A stretch of DNA of 64,000 nucleotides, taken from Cetobacterium_A somerae. Its GTDB lineage: Bacteria; Fusobacteriota; Fusobacteriia; Fusobacteriales; Fusobacteriaceae. The stretch lies in assembly GCF_044784365.2 (NCBI RefSeq), contig NZ_CP173070.2, one strand, 5' to 3'. Made by a program: the position numbers and the translations under genes. The notes under the pieces were generated by a model. It was not told the origin of the DNA. It saw only the letters and a program-made list of their open reading frames with translations, and ran no database searches. This document shows positions 27,150 to 36,712 of the stretch, in pieces. How positions within the stretch are numbered: position 1 is the first letter of the stretch; each line of letters starts with the position of its first letter.

Positions 27150-27600
27150 TAATGTATTAAGAAGAACCAGTTTTAGGAAATATTACCCCATATTTAATAT
27201 GGAATATTTCTAAAAGAACAAGATTAGAATTGCATTTAGGGTAAATTAATGGATTCGTCTTAAAAGTTTTGAAAATACGTTCAGCCCAAGAAATTTTGTC
27301 TTTAAAAAGCTTAATTTTCTTGGGTTTTTTCTTTTTATGTCTTCTTGAGTAAAGTCCGAATCTTCTAATCATTTTAAAATCTTCCGGAGGAATATACGAT
27401 AATAACCTTCCTATGAATTGCTCTATAGGGAGAGTTAAATAAATTTTTTTGAAGAATCAGGTTTTTGATTGTATTTAGCAATTTCAAAAATATTATTAAT
27501 CTTTTTATCTGAATTAACATAAAAGCCAGTTTTGTATTTATGATAACAAAGTGAAATTTTATTCTTTAAATTTCTATGATTTTTTAGTTTGCAATTTTTT
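27150..27600 (-). pseudogene. relic of an IS91-family transposase (C-terminal part)
   Basis: Read leftward, the frames encode QFIGRLLSYIPPEDFKMIRR, then FGLYSRRHKKK, then SWAERIFKTFKTNPLIYPKC and LLEIFHIKYG. This is the C-terminal pattern of IS91/IS801-type rolling-circle transposases. Stops and frameshifts interrupt the upstream part. The segment beyond 27150 (27060-27150) recurs at 43050-43140 and is probably the element terminus. Confidence 0.7.
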
Positions 27601-27669
27601 AAAAAAAAGCTTAAAATAGAAAAGAGAATATTTTATTCCAAATTTAAATTTTAAGAAAGGAAGTGTAAT

Positions 27670-29064
27670 ATGAAATCAGTTACTAGATTAAAATCTATAA
27701 GCATAAAAAATATAAAAAACGTAAAAAATGGATCTATAGAATTGCCTCAATCGATAGATGAAAGTGGATACGTTAAGCAATCAGATATAATAGGTATTTA
27801 TGGACAAAATGGATCTGGAAAGACAGCAGTAATTGAATCTTTAAATATATTAAAAATTTTGATTTCAGGAGAAAAGTTACCTAAAGATACAATAAACTTA
27901 ATATCAGCAGATGCTGTAAGTGCAGACTTAGAGTATGAGTTTTACGCATTTATTAAAGATAAATTAAGTTTAATAAAATATAAAGTTACTTTAGAAAAAT
28001 CAACTGTAAAAGATGACGATAGTGATGTATTAAAACATGATTTTAGAGTAATAGATGAAGAGATTTATTCTTTAGATTTACCTAGAGAAAAAGGTAAAAG
28101 ATACAAGGTGTTAGGAGCTTTTTTCAGTACAAAGGAAATTTCACCTAAAAATTTAAAAGATTATCTTATTTCTGATGAAGATGCAAGAGTAGAGTTTAGA
28201 GTTTTAGAAAATAGATTACAAAGTGAAAGAAGGAGTTTGATTTTCTCAAAAGTTTTTTTAGATAAACTACCAAAAGATAGTTTTAAAGAATTGGCTGATG
28301 TTTTAGAAGCAATGAGATATTATGGAGCTATGAATTTAACTGTTGTAGAAAATAGAGATTCAGGAGTTATTAATGCAAACTTTTTAATTCCATTAAGTTT
28401 TAGACATAGCAATAATGACAAAGTATCTCATGGAAAGATAGGACTATATTTAAATCAACCTAATGAAGTTCTAGTAGATGAGTACGATCTCATTCAAAAT
28501 GTTTTAGGACAAATGAATATAGTTTTAAGTAAAATAATTCCTGGATTAACAGTTACTACTAAAGAACTGTCAAGATCGTTTAATGAAAAATCATCACAGA
28601 TGGTAAAATTTCAATTGTTTTCTAAAAATGGAGATGTAGAAATTCCATTAAGATATGAGTCTGATGGAATTAAAAAAATAATTTCAATACTAAGCTCGTT
28701 TACTGTTGTTTATAATAATTCCAATTATTGTTTGGTAGTTGATGAGCTGGATGCTGGAATATTTGAATATCTTTTAGGTGAAATATTGGAAATTGTTTCT
28801 AAATATGGAAAAGGACAGCTTATTTTTACTTCTCACAATTTAAGACCTTTAGAAGTACTTAATAAAGATAACTTAGTTTTTACAACAACTGATAAAGAAA
28901 ATAATTATACAAAACTTTCAAATATAAAAGTTACAAACAACATCAGAAATGTATATATGAAAAATGTAATGCTTGGAAGTAGTAATAAAAAAGATGAGTT
29001 ATATAATGAAACTGATAGCTATGAAATAAAAAAAGCTTTTAAAAAAGCTGGAAGTGGTAAGTAA
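27670..29064 (+). CDS. AAA_15-type ATPase of an ATPase/TOPRIM pair
   Basis: This 464-residue ABC/SMC-like ATPase has Walker A GQNGSGKT (45-52). A long, variable helical insert follows. YCLVVDELDAG (about 355-365) is the Walker B, with D/E and a D-loop-like Asp. QLIFTSHNLRPLEVL supplies the H-loop His. This is the arrangement of OLD, AriA (PARIS) and RloA-like ATPases. The stop overlaps the ATG of the next gene by one base. GAAAGGAAG lies 6-9 bases before the start. I infer a two-gene antiphage or abortive infection module. Confidence 0.8.
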   Translation: MKSVTRLKSISIKNIKNVKNGSIELPQSIDESGYVKQSDIIGIYGQNGSGKTAVIESLNILKILISGEKLPKDTINLISADAVSADLEYEFYAFIKDKLSLIKYKVTLEKSTVKDDDSDVLKHDFRVIDEEIYSLDLPREKGKRYKVLGAFFSTKEISPKNLKDYLISDEDARVEFRVLENRLQSERRSLIFSKVFLDKLPKDSFKELADVLEAMRYYGAMNLTVVENRDSGVINANFLIPLSFRHSNNDKVSHGKIGLYLNQPNEVLVDEYDLIQNVLGQMNIVLSKIIPGLTVTTKELSRSFNEKSSQMVKFQLFSKNGDVEIPLRYESDGIKKIISILSSFTVVYNNSNYCLVVDELDAGIFEYLLGEILEIVSKYGKGQLIFTSHNLRPLEVLNKDNLVFTTTDKENNYTKLSNIKVTNNIRNVYMKNVMLGSSNKKDELYNETDSYEIKKAFKKAGSGK

Positions 29065-29759
29065 TGGCTAGAAAAAAAGTTGTAATAGTAATAGTAGAGG
29101 GTATTAGTGATGAAATGGCTTTAGAAGGTAGTTTAAGAAATTTATACAGAAGTAAAGAGGTCAGATTTAAAGTTGTTAGAAGCGATATAACAAGTGATAG
29201 GAATAGTAGCAGCAATAATATAAAGGCAAAAGTTGCAGAACTTATAAAATCGGAGATGTCTAGATTTTCTTTAGATAGAGAGGATATTTTAAAAGTTATA
29301 CATATAGTAGATATGGATGGTGCATATATTAATGAAGACGCAATAAAGGAATCATCTGAAATACAGGAATTTAAATATACTGAAACTCATATATTAGCTC
29401 CAAGTATAGAAAAAGTAGTAGAACGTAATGAAAGAAAGGCTAAAAATTTAAATGTTCTATCTTGTCTTAATAAGATTAATGTTTCTTTAGACTATTCTCT
29501 TTATTATTTTTCATGTAATCAAGAGCATGTTCTTCATAATTTAATTGATGTTCCAGATAACCAAAAAAGAACTCTTGCAGAAAAGTTTAATGATCAGTAT
29601 GAAGATAATTTAGATGAGTTCAAAGATTTTATTACAAGTGAAGAGTTTGCTGTAAAAGGTAGTTATTTAGAGACATGGGAATTTATAAAAAAAGATAATA
29701 ACTCGTTAAAAAGATTTTCTAATATTCATCTTCTCTTAAAAGAGGAAAATTTAATATAA
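29064..29759 (+). CDS. TOPRIM-like nuclease partner of the AAA_15 ATPase
   Basis: The protein has 231 residues. VIVIVEGISDE at 7-17 gives the TOPRIM Glu (E12), and HIVDMDGAYI at 80-89 gives the DxD pair (D83, D85). This compact TOPRIM core is found in OLD-type nucleases and in AriB-like effectors. Overlap with the ATPase by one base shows coupled expression. The C-terminal half has a conserved-looking CNQEHVLHN segment. The pair is like PARIS or the split OLD systems in architecture; I cannot assign the exact family without a search. Confidence 0.7.
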   Translation: MARKKVVIVIVEGISDEMALEGSLRNLYRSKEVRFKVVRSDITSDRNSSSNNIKAKVAELIKSEMSRFSLDREDILKVIHIVDMDGAYINEDAIKESSEIQEFKYTETHILAPSIEKVVERNERKAKNLNVLSCLNKINVSLDYSLYYFSCNQEHVLHNLIDVPDNQKRTLAEKFNDQYEDNLDEFKDFITSEEFAVKGSYLETWEFIKKDNNSLKRFSNIHLLLKEENLI

Positions 29760-29775
29760 ATAGTTGAGATAACAA

Positions 29776-29808
29776 AAACAGGTACCGGAAAGGTACCTGT
29801 TTAGTTTT
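29776..29808 (+). terminator. Rho-independent terminator
   Basis: A 10-bp perfect stem, AACAGGTACC with GGTACCTGTT, encloses the loop GGAAA, followed by TTAGTTTTAT. It closes the ATPase/TOPRIM operon. Confidence 0.8.
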
Positions 29809-29943
29809 ATTTAACTTGTGAGAAGTTAAATAGATTATTAAAATTTATTTTTGATATAATTATATGAATTTTAATAATAAAAAGGATATTAAAGATAAAT
29901 TATGAAAATATAATATAAAATAACTGATGAAATGGAGGAGTGA

Positions 29944-30126
29944 ATGTATAGGATAATTCTATTAGAAAATGAACAAATTTTATCATCTAAAGAGATAGAA
30001 GATTATGATGAAACTTTTAGGTATATTAACAGTTTAGTAAAACAGTTAGATAAAAATAAAAAAATTATAGTTCATGAAATGAGAAATGAGAAATGGGAAA
30101 AGTTTGGAGAGTGGAAGCTAGAATAG
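29944..30126 (+). CDS. small hypothetical protein, 60 aa
   Basis: GGAGG lies 6 bases before the ATG. The protein is highly charged, with no membrane segment and no recognised motif. It is followed at short distance by two further small genes with equally strong ribosome sites, which supports its being translated. Confidence 0.55.
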   Translation: MYRIILLENEQILSSKEIEDYDETFRYINSLVKQLDKNKKIIVHEMRNEKWEKFGEWKLE

Positions 30127-30198
30127 GAGAGATTATTTTAGCAATATTTTAAAAATGAGAAAAATTAAAAATTAAAGATAGTTAGTGATGGAGGAATT

Positions 30199-30432
30199 AT
30201 GAAGTTAGAAAGTTTTGAAAATAAATACAAAGAAGTGATAGATGAAGGTTGTATATTAAGTGGATATTTAAACTCCTATAAACTAACTATATTCGGTATA
30301 TATAATGAAGATGGAACTTCTATGGTAAACTATATAATGCAATGTGAATTGGAAAGTGGTGGTTCTAGTGTTAAGAACTTTGAGAACTGGGAAGGGTTAG
30401 TTCTATATGTAAAAAATTTAGAGTCGCTTTAA
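30199..30432 (+). CDS. small hypothetical protein, 77 aa
   Basis: GGAGG lies 6 bases before the ATG. It is probably a soluble single-domain protein with an acidic N-terminus (KYKEVIDEG). I recognise no family. Confidence 0.55.
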   Translation: MKLESFENKYKEVIDEGCILSGYLNSYKLTIFGIYNEDGTSMVNYIMQCELESGGSSVKNFENWEGLVLYVKNLESL

Positions 30433-30475
30433 AATATAGTTTCTTAGATATAGAAATAAAAAAGGAGGAGTGAAA

Positions 30476-30853
30476 ATGTCTTTGGATACGAAAAATATTT
30501 CAATTTTATTGCATGAGAAAGTGGATCCAAAAAAAGGAGCAGAAAAGTTTGAGGAGATGTTACTAGAAACTGAAGCAGTAGAGTTAGCATATATGGCTGT
30601 TAGAGATAGAATTTTATTTACAAATAAAAGGTTGATTATAATTAATGTTCAAGGATTAACTGGTAAAAAAATAGATTTCCATACAATTCCATATGATAAA
30701 ATAAATTCTTTTGCTATAGAGACCTCAGGAACATTTGATTTAGATGCAGAATTAAAAGTTTGGGTATCTGGTTTAGCAGGAGTAGAGATAAAGTTTTTAA
30801 AAGGGATTGATATTAAAGAAATAGGTAAATTTTTAACAAAAAAGATAATTTAA
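30476..30853 (+). CDS. bacterial PH-domain protein (bPH_1/DUF1696-like)
   Basis: The ATG at 30476 is chosen over a GTG at 30470, because the GGAGG at 30463-30467 is spaced correctly only for the ATG. The sequence has the PH-like signature AVRDRILFTNKRLIIINVQG, then KIDFHTIPYDKINSFAIET, and an acidic D-x-DAELKVW strand. This gives about 125 residues, the full length of a single PH domain. The family is common and its function poorly defined, possibly membrane or stress related. It has no transmembrane segment. Confidence 0.75.
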   Translation: MSLDTKNISILLHEKVDPKKGAEKFEEMLLETEAVELAYMAVRDRILFTNKRLIIINVQGLTGKKIDFHTIPYDKINSFAIETSGTFDLDAELKVWVSGLAGVEIKFLKGIDIKEIGKFLTKKII

Positions 30854-30886
30854 ATAGAAAGTAACTTTAAAATATGGGGTGAGATT

Positions 30887-31330
30887 ATGAAGGGCGGATT
30901 TAAAATGCCAATTTTTATACTTTTTATAGCTTTATCTATAACTTCACTAGGTGGCGTAGTAGATGACTATGAAAAAGAGATTTCTAGATTAGAAAAACAG
31001 TGTGAAGAAAAAATGTCTAAAGATTATTCAACAACTGGGATGGTATTAGCTACGCAAGAGTACTATGAGGAGTTAGATAAGGTTTTAAATAAAGTATATA
31101 AAGAGCTTATGGCAACTCTTGATGAAGAAGGAAAGGTGGATCTTAGAGACTCTCAAAGGGAATGGATAAAGTTTAGAGATAAAGAGGTAGCTTTTGCAGC
31201 AAATCTCTATTCTAAAAAAGATGGCTCAATTTGGAGACTATCTACACCAAGCATTATGACAAATTTGATGGAAAATAGAATTAGAGAGTTAGCTAGCTAT
31301 ATAGGAGATCAAAGAGATGAGTTGTTTTAA
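30887..31330 (+). CDS. LprI-like (DUF1311) secreted protein
   Basis: An N-terminal hydrophobic signal sequence (residues 7-22, MPIFILFIALSITSLGG) precedes a helical DUF1311 domain with the usual LDKVLNKVYKEL...LRDSQREWIKFRDKE signature. LprI homologues inhibit lysozyme, but most members are uncharacterised. An alternative start is the ATG at 30905, closer to the signal core. A terminator follows the stop. Confidence 0.75.
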   Translation: MKGGFKMPIFILFIALSITSLGGVVDDYEKEISRLEKQCEEKMSKDYSTTGMVLATQEYYEELDKVLNKVYKELMATLDEEGKVDLRDSQREWIKFRDKEVAFAANLYSKKDGSIWRLSTPSIMTNLMENRIRELASYIGDQRDELF

Positions 31331-31335
31331 AAGTA

Positions 31336-31372
31336 AAAAAGCTCTATTACGTAGTTGTAGTAGAGCTTTTTT
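31336..31372 (+). terminator. Rho-independent terminator
   Basis: An 11-bp stem (AAAAAGCTCTA with TAGAGCTTTTT) followed by TTAG. The A-rich 5' arm could allow bidirectional use. Confidence 0.8.
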
Positions 31373-31436
31373 AGTTTGATTTTATAAGTTTTGAGTAGTA
31401 TTATGTATTTGTGAAAGGCTTATTGAGGGGGAAAAA

Positions 31437-32783
31437 GTGGAAAATTTAGATAAATTTAAAAAAAAATTAGAAATTATAAGTTTTAAAGATTTATTGGAAA
31501 AAGATTTGAGTATTCCCAATTATCAAAGAACTTATAGTTGGAATAGAGAAAATGTAGTAAGACTTTTAAAAGATTTAGAAGAAAACTATTCTATGAAAAG
31601 TGAAGACAAAGTAAGGTTAGGGACACTTATACTTTTCCAAAATGCTGATAATGAATATGAAATTATTGATGGCCAACAAAGAATAGTAACTTTATTTTTA
31701 ATAAGTCATGTATTAAATATGGTAGATGAGAAAATTAGCAAAGTATTTTCAGATATTGAGTTTGATGAAGTAGGAGAACAAAATATAAGGGCTAACTATA
31801 GAGAGATTAAAAGTTATCTTGATGAAAATGAAAATTTTAAAAAGAAGTTAAATGAGAATTTTTTGTGTAAAATAGAATTTTGGGTAATTGAAGTAAAAAA
31901 TCTTGAATTAGCTTATCAGCTATTTGATTCTCAAAACTCTAGAGGACTTTCTTTAAGTGGAATAGATATCTTAAAAGCTTATCATCTTAGAGCTTGTAAT
32001 TATGATAAAAAAGCTTATGAGATTATAAAAAAATGGGAAGGTTTAGAAAAAAGTTTTGAAAGAGATTTTGAAAAGCAAAATAGATTAAAAGAGAATGAAA
32101 AAATAACTTTTGAGGGAAGAGAAAATAGAGATTTGCTATCTAAATGTTTTTCTATTCTATATAAAATAAGAAAATGGAGTAGATTAGAAAAAGTAGAGGA
32201 TTATGATGTTACTTCAAAAAAATGCAGAGATAGCTTTTTAAAAGAGTTTAAAGGAATAGAGTTAAATTCTCAAAACTATAACCACTTAAATAGTTTTAGA
32301 AGTGTAAACTTTCCATATAAACATCAAATATCCGAAACAATAATAAATGGAGAGACTTTTTTTGAGTATATATTCTTCTATATTAATGAGATAGAAAAAT
32401 TAGAGTTGAAGATGAAGGAAAAAGATATCGCTCTAGAATATGGTGGCTATAAAAGAAGTGGTGACTCATATATAAGAGAGATGTATGAAGCTTTATTATT
32501 ACAAGTTTGGGATAGATATAATGAAGAGACTGTGGAAAAACTTTATAAAAATTTATATAAATGGAGTTATATTTTAAGATTGGAGAATACTTCAATTTTC
32601 TATTCAACTATAAATAATAGAGTTATTAATGAAAAACTTCTTTTAAATATTAATAACTTTCCTTTTCCACCAACTCTTGAAGAGTTAAGAGTAAAATTTG
32701 ATATTTCTAAAAAAGATGAAAAGTATAAAAATAATTATAAGGAAATTATTGCAGTTTTTCAAGGGGGAAAGGAAAATGTGTAG
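31437..32783 (+). CDS. DUF262 protein without nuclease domain (first of a pair)
   Basis: The protein has 448 residues. GTG start, with GAGGGGG 7 bases upstream. YQRTYSW (29-35) and DGQQRIVTL (78-86) are the DUF262 hallmarks, followed by LFDSQNSRGLSLSGIDILKAY. The C-terminal half is helical and lacks the HxxP motif of DUF1524. It overlaps the next DUF262 gene by 8 bases. It may be the regulatory or binding half of a two-protein system of the GmrSD type. It differs strongly from the DUF262 protein at 8361. Confidence 0.82.
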   Translation: MENLDKFKKKLEIISFKDLLEKDLSIPNYQRTYSWNRENVVRLLKDLEENYSMKSEDKVRLGTLILFQNADNEYEIIDGQQRIVTLFLISHVLNMVDEKISKVFSDIEFDEVGEQNIRANYREIKSYLDENENFKKKLNENFLCKIEFWVIEVKNLELAYQLFDSQNSRGLSLSGIDILKAYHLRACNYDKKAYEIIKKWEGLEKSFERDFEKQNRLKENEKITFEGRENRDLLSKCFSILYKIRKWSRLEKVEDYDVTSKKCRDSFLKEFKGIELNSQNYNHLNSFRSVNFPYKHQISETIINGETFFEYIFFYINEIEKLELKMKEKDIALEYGGYKRSGDSYIREMYEALLLQVWDRYNEETVEKLYKNLYKWSYILRLENTSIFYSTINNRVINEKLLLNINNFPFPPTLEELRVKFDISKKDEKYKNNYKEIIAVFQGGKENV

Positions 32784-34605
32784 TGGAACAAATAGATTAA
32801 AAGAAAAGGATGAAGGTATCTTTTCAATAAAAGAGTTATTTGAAAAAGAGATTGAGTTAAAAGTTCCTTTGTATCAAAGAAGATACGCTTGGGGAAAAAA
32901 AGAGTTGGATCAATTATTTTATGATATTTATTGGCAAATGGAAGGGGGCGTAGAGGAGTATTTTATAGGAACTTTAGTTTTATTTAAAAAAGGTAGCTTA
33001 TATGATATAGTAGATGGACAGCAAAGGGTAACTACTCTACTTTTAATTTTATTAACTTTAAAAGAAAATAGTATAGAGAGAAAACTTAGATTGAGGTATG
33101 CAGCTAGGGAATCAATTGAAAAAATTTTTGAAAGTAATTTAGAAAAACTAGATTTGGAAGAGTGTAAAGAGATTGCTATTAATAAAAATATAATAGAAAA
33201 TCTTCTAAATAGTTTAGATGAAGAGAAGAGGCAAAAATTTAATGAGTATTTTTTAAAAAAAGTTAAATTAGTTGTAACTATTTTACCTAGTAATACAGAT
33301 GTTAATAAATACTTTGAAATAATGAATACAAGAGGAAAGCAATTAGAACTACATGAGATACTAAAAGCTAGATTTCTAAGTAGGATAGAAGAAGATAATA
33401 AAAATAGATTTTCCATACTATGGGATATTTGTGCAGATATGGATACTCATGTTAGTAAAAAAATAAAGAGTTGTGATAACATAAATATAAAAGAATATAG
33501 TCAGATTTTAGACTTTAATGCTTCTGGCAAAGAAAATACAAATAAAAAATCTCTAAGGAAAATTTTAGGAAGTATTGATGAAAATTTAAATAATACTAAA
33601 GAAAATCAAAAAGCTGAAGTGGATGAAAATGAGGGAAAATATAAATCAATTATAAATTTTCCAAATTTTTTATGCATAGTAAGAAAAATATTAGAGGAAA
33701 CATCTAAAGATAGTATAAGTTTAGATGATAAAAATCTACTTAAAAATTTTGAAGATAAATTAAAATTAGATGGAAATAAATTTATATTGGACCTTTTGAA
33801 TTATAGACTTTTATTTGATAGTTTTATAATAAGAAGAGAGGAAAAAAAAGATTGGGTTTTAAAAAAATGTATTCAAGAGAACAATAAAAGCTATGGTTAT
33901 AGAAATACATTTTCAAATAACGAAGATAATGAAGATAATAGTTCGAAAAAAATCCGACAACTTCAAGGGATGCTACAAGTGTCCTTTTCAACACAGACCT
34001 ATAAAAATTGGCTATATGAAGTTTTAAAGTTTTTAGGTGAAAAAAGTGTTGATATAAAAGATATAAAAGAGTTATCTCAAAATTTAGTAAGTGATAATGA
34101 AAAAACTTTTTATATAAAGCTAAAAGAGATTGCAAAAGAAGCTATTTTATCAAATGATGTTTTAAAAGATAAATTAAATAATGGTGTAAGAACTCCTCAC
34201 TCTATATTTCATCTATTGGATTATATAATTTGGGAAAAAACTGTAGAAAGTGAATTTGAAAAGTATAAGGAGCTTCTTGGAGTTGAAGAGGAATTTAAAT
34301 CAAGTTTGAAAAAATTCAGATTTATGTATTGTAATTCAATTGAGCATGTATATCCACAATCTGAAAAAATAATTGATGATTTTGGGAATCTATGTTTAAT
34401 AACAAAAGAGTTTAATTCAAGTTTAAGTGATTCTAGTTATAAAAGTAAAAAAGCTAAATTTGAAGAGTATCTAAAACATCAAGAAAGTTTTGCTAGTTTA
34501 AAGCAGGCAATTATTTTTTCTATGGGAAATAAGAAAGATGAGTGGAATGAAGAGGATATACAAACTCATGGAAAAAATATGATTAAATTATTGGAAGAGT
34601 TTTAA
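32776..34605 (+). CDS. DUF262-DUF1524 (GmrSD-like) protein
   Basis: The protein has 609 residues, starting at the ATG at 32776, which overlaps the upstream stop. Upstream in-frame codons belong to the previous gene. DUF262: YQRRYAW (33-39), DGQQRVTTL (80-88), EIMNTRGKQLELHEILKA. DUF1524 (HNH-like nuclease): SIEHVYPQ (about 520), then FGNLCLITKEFNSSLSD and SYKSKKAKF. GmrSD enzymes cleave phage DNA carrying modified cytosines in an NTP-dependent manner, and substrates vary in relatives. Paired with a nuclease-free DUF262 protein it forms a likely type IV restriction-like module. A terminator follows. Confidence 0.88.
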   Translation: MCSGTNRLKEKDEGIFSIKELFEKEIELKVPLYQRRYAWGKKELDQLFYDIYWQMEGGVEEYFIGTLVLFKKGSLYDIVDGQQRVTTLLLILLTLKENSIERKLRLRYAARESIEKIFESNLEKLDLEECKEIAINKNIIENLLNSLDEEKRQKFNEYFLKKVKLVVTILPSNTDVNKYFEIMNTRGKQLELHEILKARFLSRIEEDNKNRFSILWDICADMDTHVSKKIKSCDNINIKEYSQILDFNASGKENTNKKSLRKILGSIDENLNNTKENQKAEVDENEGKYKSIINFPNFLCIVRKILEETSKDSISLDDKNLLKNFEDKLKLDGNKFILDLLNYRLLFDSFIIRREEKKDWVLKKCIQENNKSYGYRNTFSNNEDNEDNSSKKIRQLQGMLQVSFSTQTYKNWLYEVLKFLGEKSVDIKDIKELSQNLVSDNEKTFYIKLKEIAKEAILSNDVLKDKLNNGVRTPHSIFHLLDYIIWEKTVESEFEKYKELLGVEEEFKSSLKKFRFMYCNSIEHVYPQSEKIIDDFGNLCLITKEFNSSLSDSSYKSKKAKFEEYLKHQESFASLKQAIIFSMGNKKDEWNEEDIQTHGKNMIKLLEEF

Positions 34606-34620
34606 AATTACGGATTAAGA

Positions 34621-34647
34621 AAAAACAGCCTGTTAAGGGCTGTTTTT
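34621..34647. terminator. bidirectional Rho-independent terminator
   Basis: The stem AAAAACAGCC with GGCTGTTTTT has runs of A and T on both sides. It lies between two convergent genes and probably serves both. Confidence 0.85.
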
Positions 34648-34649
34648 CA

Positions 34650-36402
34650 CTATTGTCTCATTATATTTTTACCAGCAATTCTTCCAAAGACAATGATATC
34701 AGTTATAGCATTTCCACCAAGCCTATTAGCACCATGAATACCACCTGTAACTTCTCCAGCAGCGTAAAGTCCATTGATAGGAGCATTATTTTTATCTATA
34801 ACTTGAGCTTTTTCATTAATTTTTACTCCTCCCATAGTATGGTGAAGAGCTGGGAAACGAAGTGTTGCATAAAATGGCCCTTTTTCAATTTTATTACCCC
34901 AGATCTGCCTTCCTAAGTTATTACTTTTCTTTTCAACAGCTTGATTAAAATCATTAATAGTTTTAACTAAAACATCTTCAGGAATTCCAATTTCTTTAGA
35001 CAACTGTGCTAATGTTGGAGCTTCAATAACAGTTCCTTTTTTTATAAGTTCATCTAAATCTTGACCAGAAGTTGTTTTTCTATCTGAAGGAATAATTTGA
35101 GAATCATTAATCATATAATACTGCCCATCTTTTTGAGCAAATGTAGCCAAACAAATTTCATCACGTCTACCATCTTCTTTAACATAACGATTCCCATCTT
35201 TATTAATAAAAATAACATTATCAACGTTAATAGTTGGACCAAATCTATCAGCAGGCATAGGTAGCAGTTGAACATGCTTCATATCAACTAATTGAGCATT
35301 GACGTCTTTAGCCATTTTAATACCATCACCTGTAGCTCCTGGATGATTAGTATTCTCTAAAGTTTTAGGTAAATTTTCTTTTTGATATACTCCATCATCT
35401 AGATACTCTTTAACCATATCAAAATTAGCAGCATATCCACCGGTAGCAATAATCCTTTTTACCAATAAACTCTATATCTTTTCCATTTTTATCAGTAGCA
35501 ACTACACCAATAACTTTACCATCTTTTTCAATAAGCTTAATAGCTTTAGTTTCTAAAAATATTTTGCCACCATATTTAGAAAACGCTTTTTCTAAAGTAT
35601 TTATATAACCAGTTCCAAGAATATCTTCAGCTTGATTTGTTCTTGGCCAAACAGAACCGATAACAGAACCAATCTCTTTTTTCCATTTTAATCCATAGTT
35701 TTCAAGCCACTTAACTCCATCTAAAGCATTTGAAGTCATAGTTTCAACAAGTTTTTTATTAGCAACCTTATTACCACCCTCCCAAGTTTGGGTAGTATGT
35801 TTTTCTATAGAATCTTCAATTCCTTGTTTTTTTTGTTTTTCAGGATTAACAGCATTCATAGCACCACCAGAACGAATAGTGTTTCCTCCGATAATGGGCA
35901 TTTTTTCTAAAATAATAACGGATTTGGCTCCATTTTCATAAGCTGAAACTCCAGCGGCCAAACCAGCACCACCAGCACCTATTATTATAACATCAGCTTC
36001 TTTATCTAATAAAGGTATCTCTGTTTTAGTATCTTTGACTATTTTTTTTGAAATTTTTTCAAAGTTTACACCAGAATTTTTTAGTGCATTTTTAGTAGCT
36101 TCAATAATAGCATTACTTGTAAAAGTAGCTCCTGCTACTGTGTCAACTCCGAGAGTTTGATTTTCTATAATCTCTTTTGGAATTGATTTTAAAGCAAAAT
36201 CACTAATTCCTTTTGTTTCTTTTTGCTCTAAAATATTAAGAGACAAAATTTTAGAGTCTGTTGTTTTAACTTCAACTTTAATTGGACCACCGTATCCTTG
36301 AGCACTGCCAACGTAAGTTCCTGGTTTAAATAAAGTGTTAGAAAAACATAGACTGGTCATAAATAAAAAAATAGGTAAAATTAAAGATTTAAATTTTTTC
36401 AT
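34650..36402 (-). pseudogene. secreted fumarate reductase-like flavoprotein, frameshifted
   Basis: Two overlapping frames (36402-35425 and 35465-34650) together make one flavocytochrome c-type reductase of about 580 residues. It has a signal peptide (1-21), an FMN-binding domain with the flavinylation-type motif DTVAGATFTS (about 84-93), and an FAD site ADVIIIGAGGAGLAAG. The second frame holds the catalytic region (NRYVKEDGRRDE) and NRLGGNAITDIIVFG. The break falls in a run of five A's at about 35455 (GGTAAAAAGG on the minus strand). One base less restores GKRIIATGG. It is either a true pseudogene, a phase-variable run, or a sequencing error. Partners would be fumarate or a related enoate in the periplasm. 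Confidence 0.85.
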
Positions 36403-36475
36403 ACTCCCCTCCTTGTTTTAATGTGTTACTACTTTAATACCCCGTTTTATTCAAAAAGTAAATACTAGTATTTTA

Positions 36476-36712
36476 CTAAAAGTTAAAGTCTGGATCTGGA
36501 ATACGAGTATGTCTAAATTCCTTTTCAGCATCTCTAAGCTCTTCATAATCTAGTTCATCATCTTCGTAAAAGTCGTTAAATTTACCTTCCCACTCTTCGT
36601 TTTCATTATAATCGTCTTCTAAAGTATTTTCTTTTTCAAGCTCTTCATCATTATCAAGTTTTTCTCCAGAAAAATCTTCATAGTCATCTTCAAAAAAAGT
36701 ATTTTTGGGCAT
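36476..36712 (-). CDS. small, very acidic hypothetical protein, 78 aa
   Basis: More than 40 % of residues are Asp or Glu (EDDYEDFSGEKLDNDEELEK), so the protein is likely disordered. GGGGGA lies before the ATG. I recognise no family. Confidence 0.5.
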   Translation of the reverse strand: MPKNTFFEDDYEDFSGEKLDNDEELEKENTLEDDYNENEEWEGKFNDFYEDDELDYEELRDAEKEFRHTRIPDPDFNF

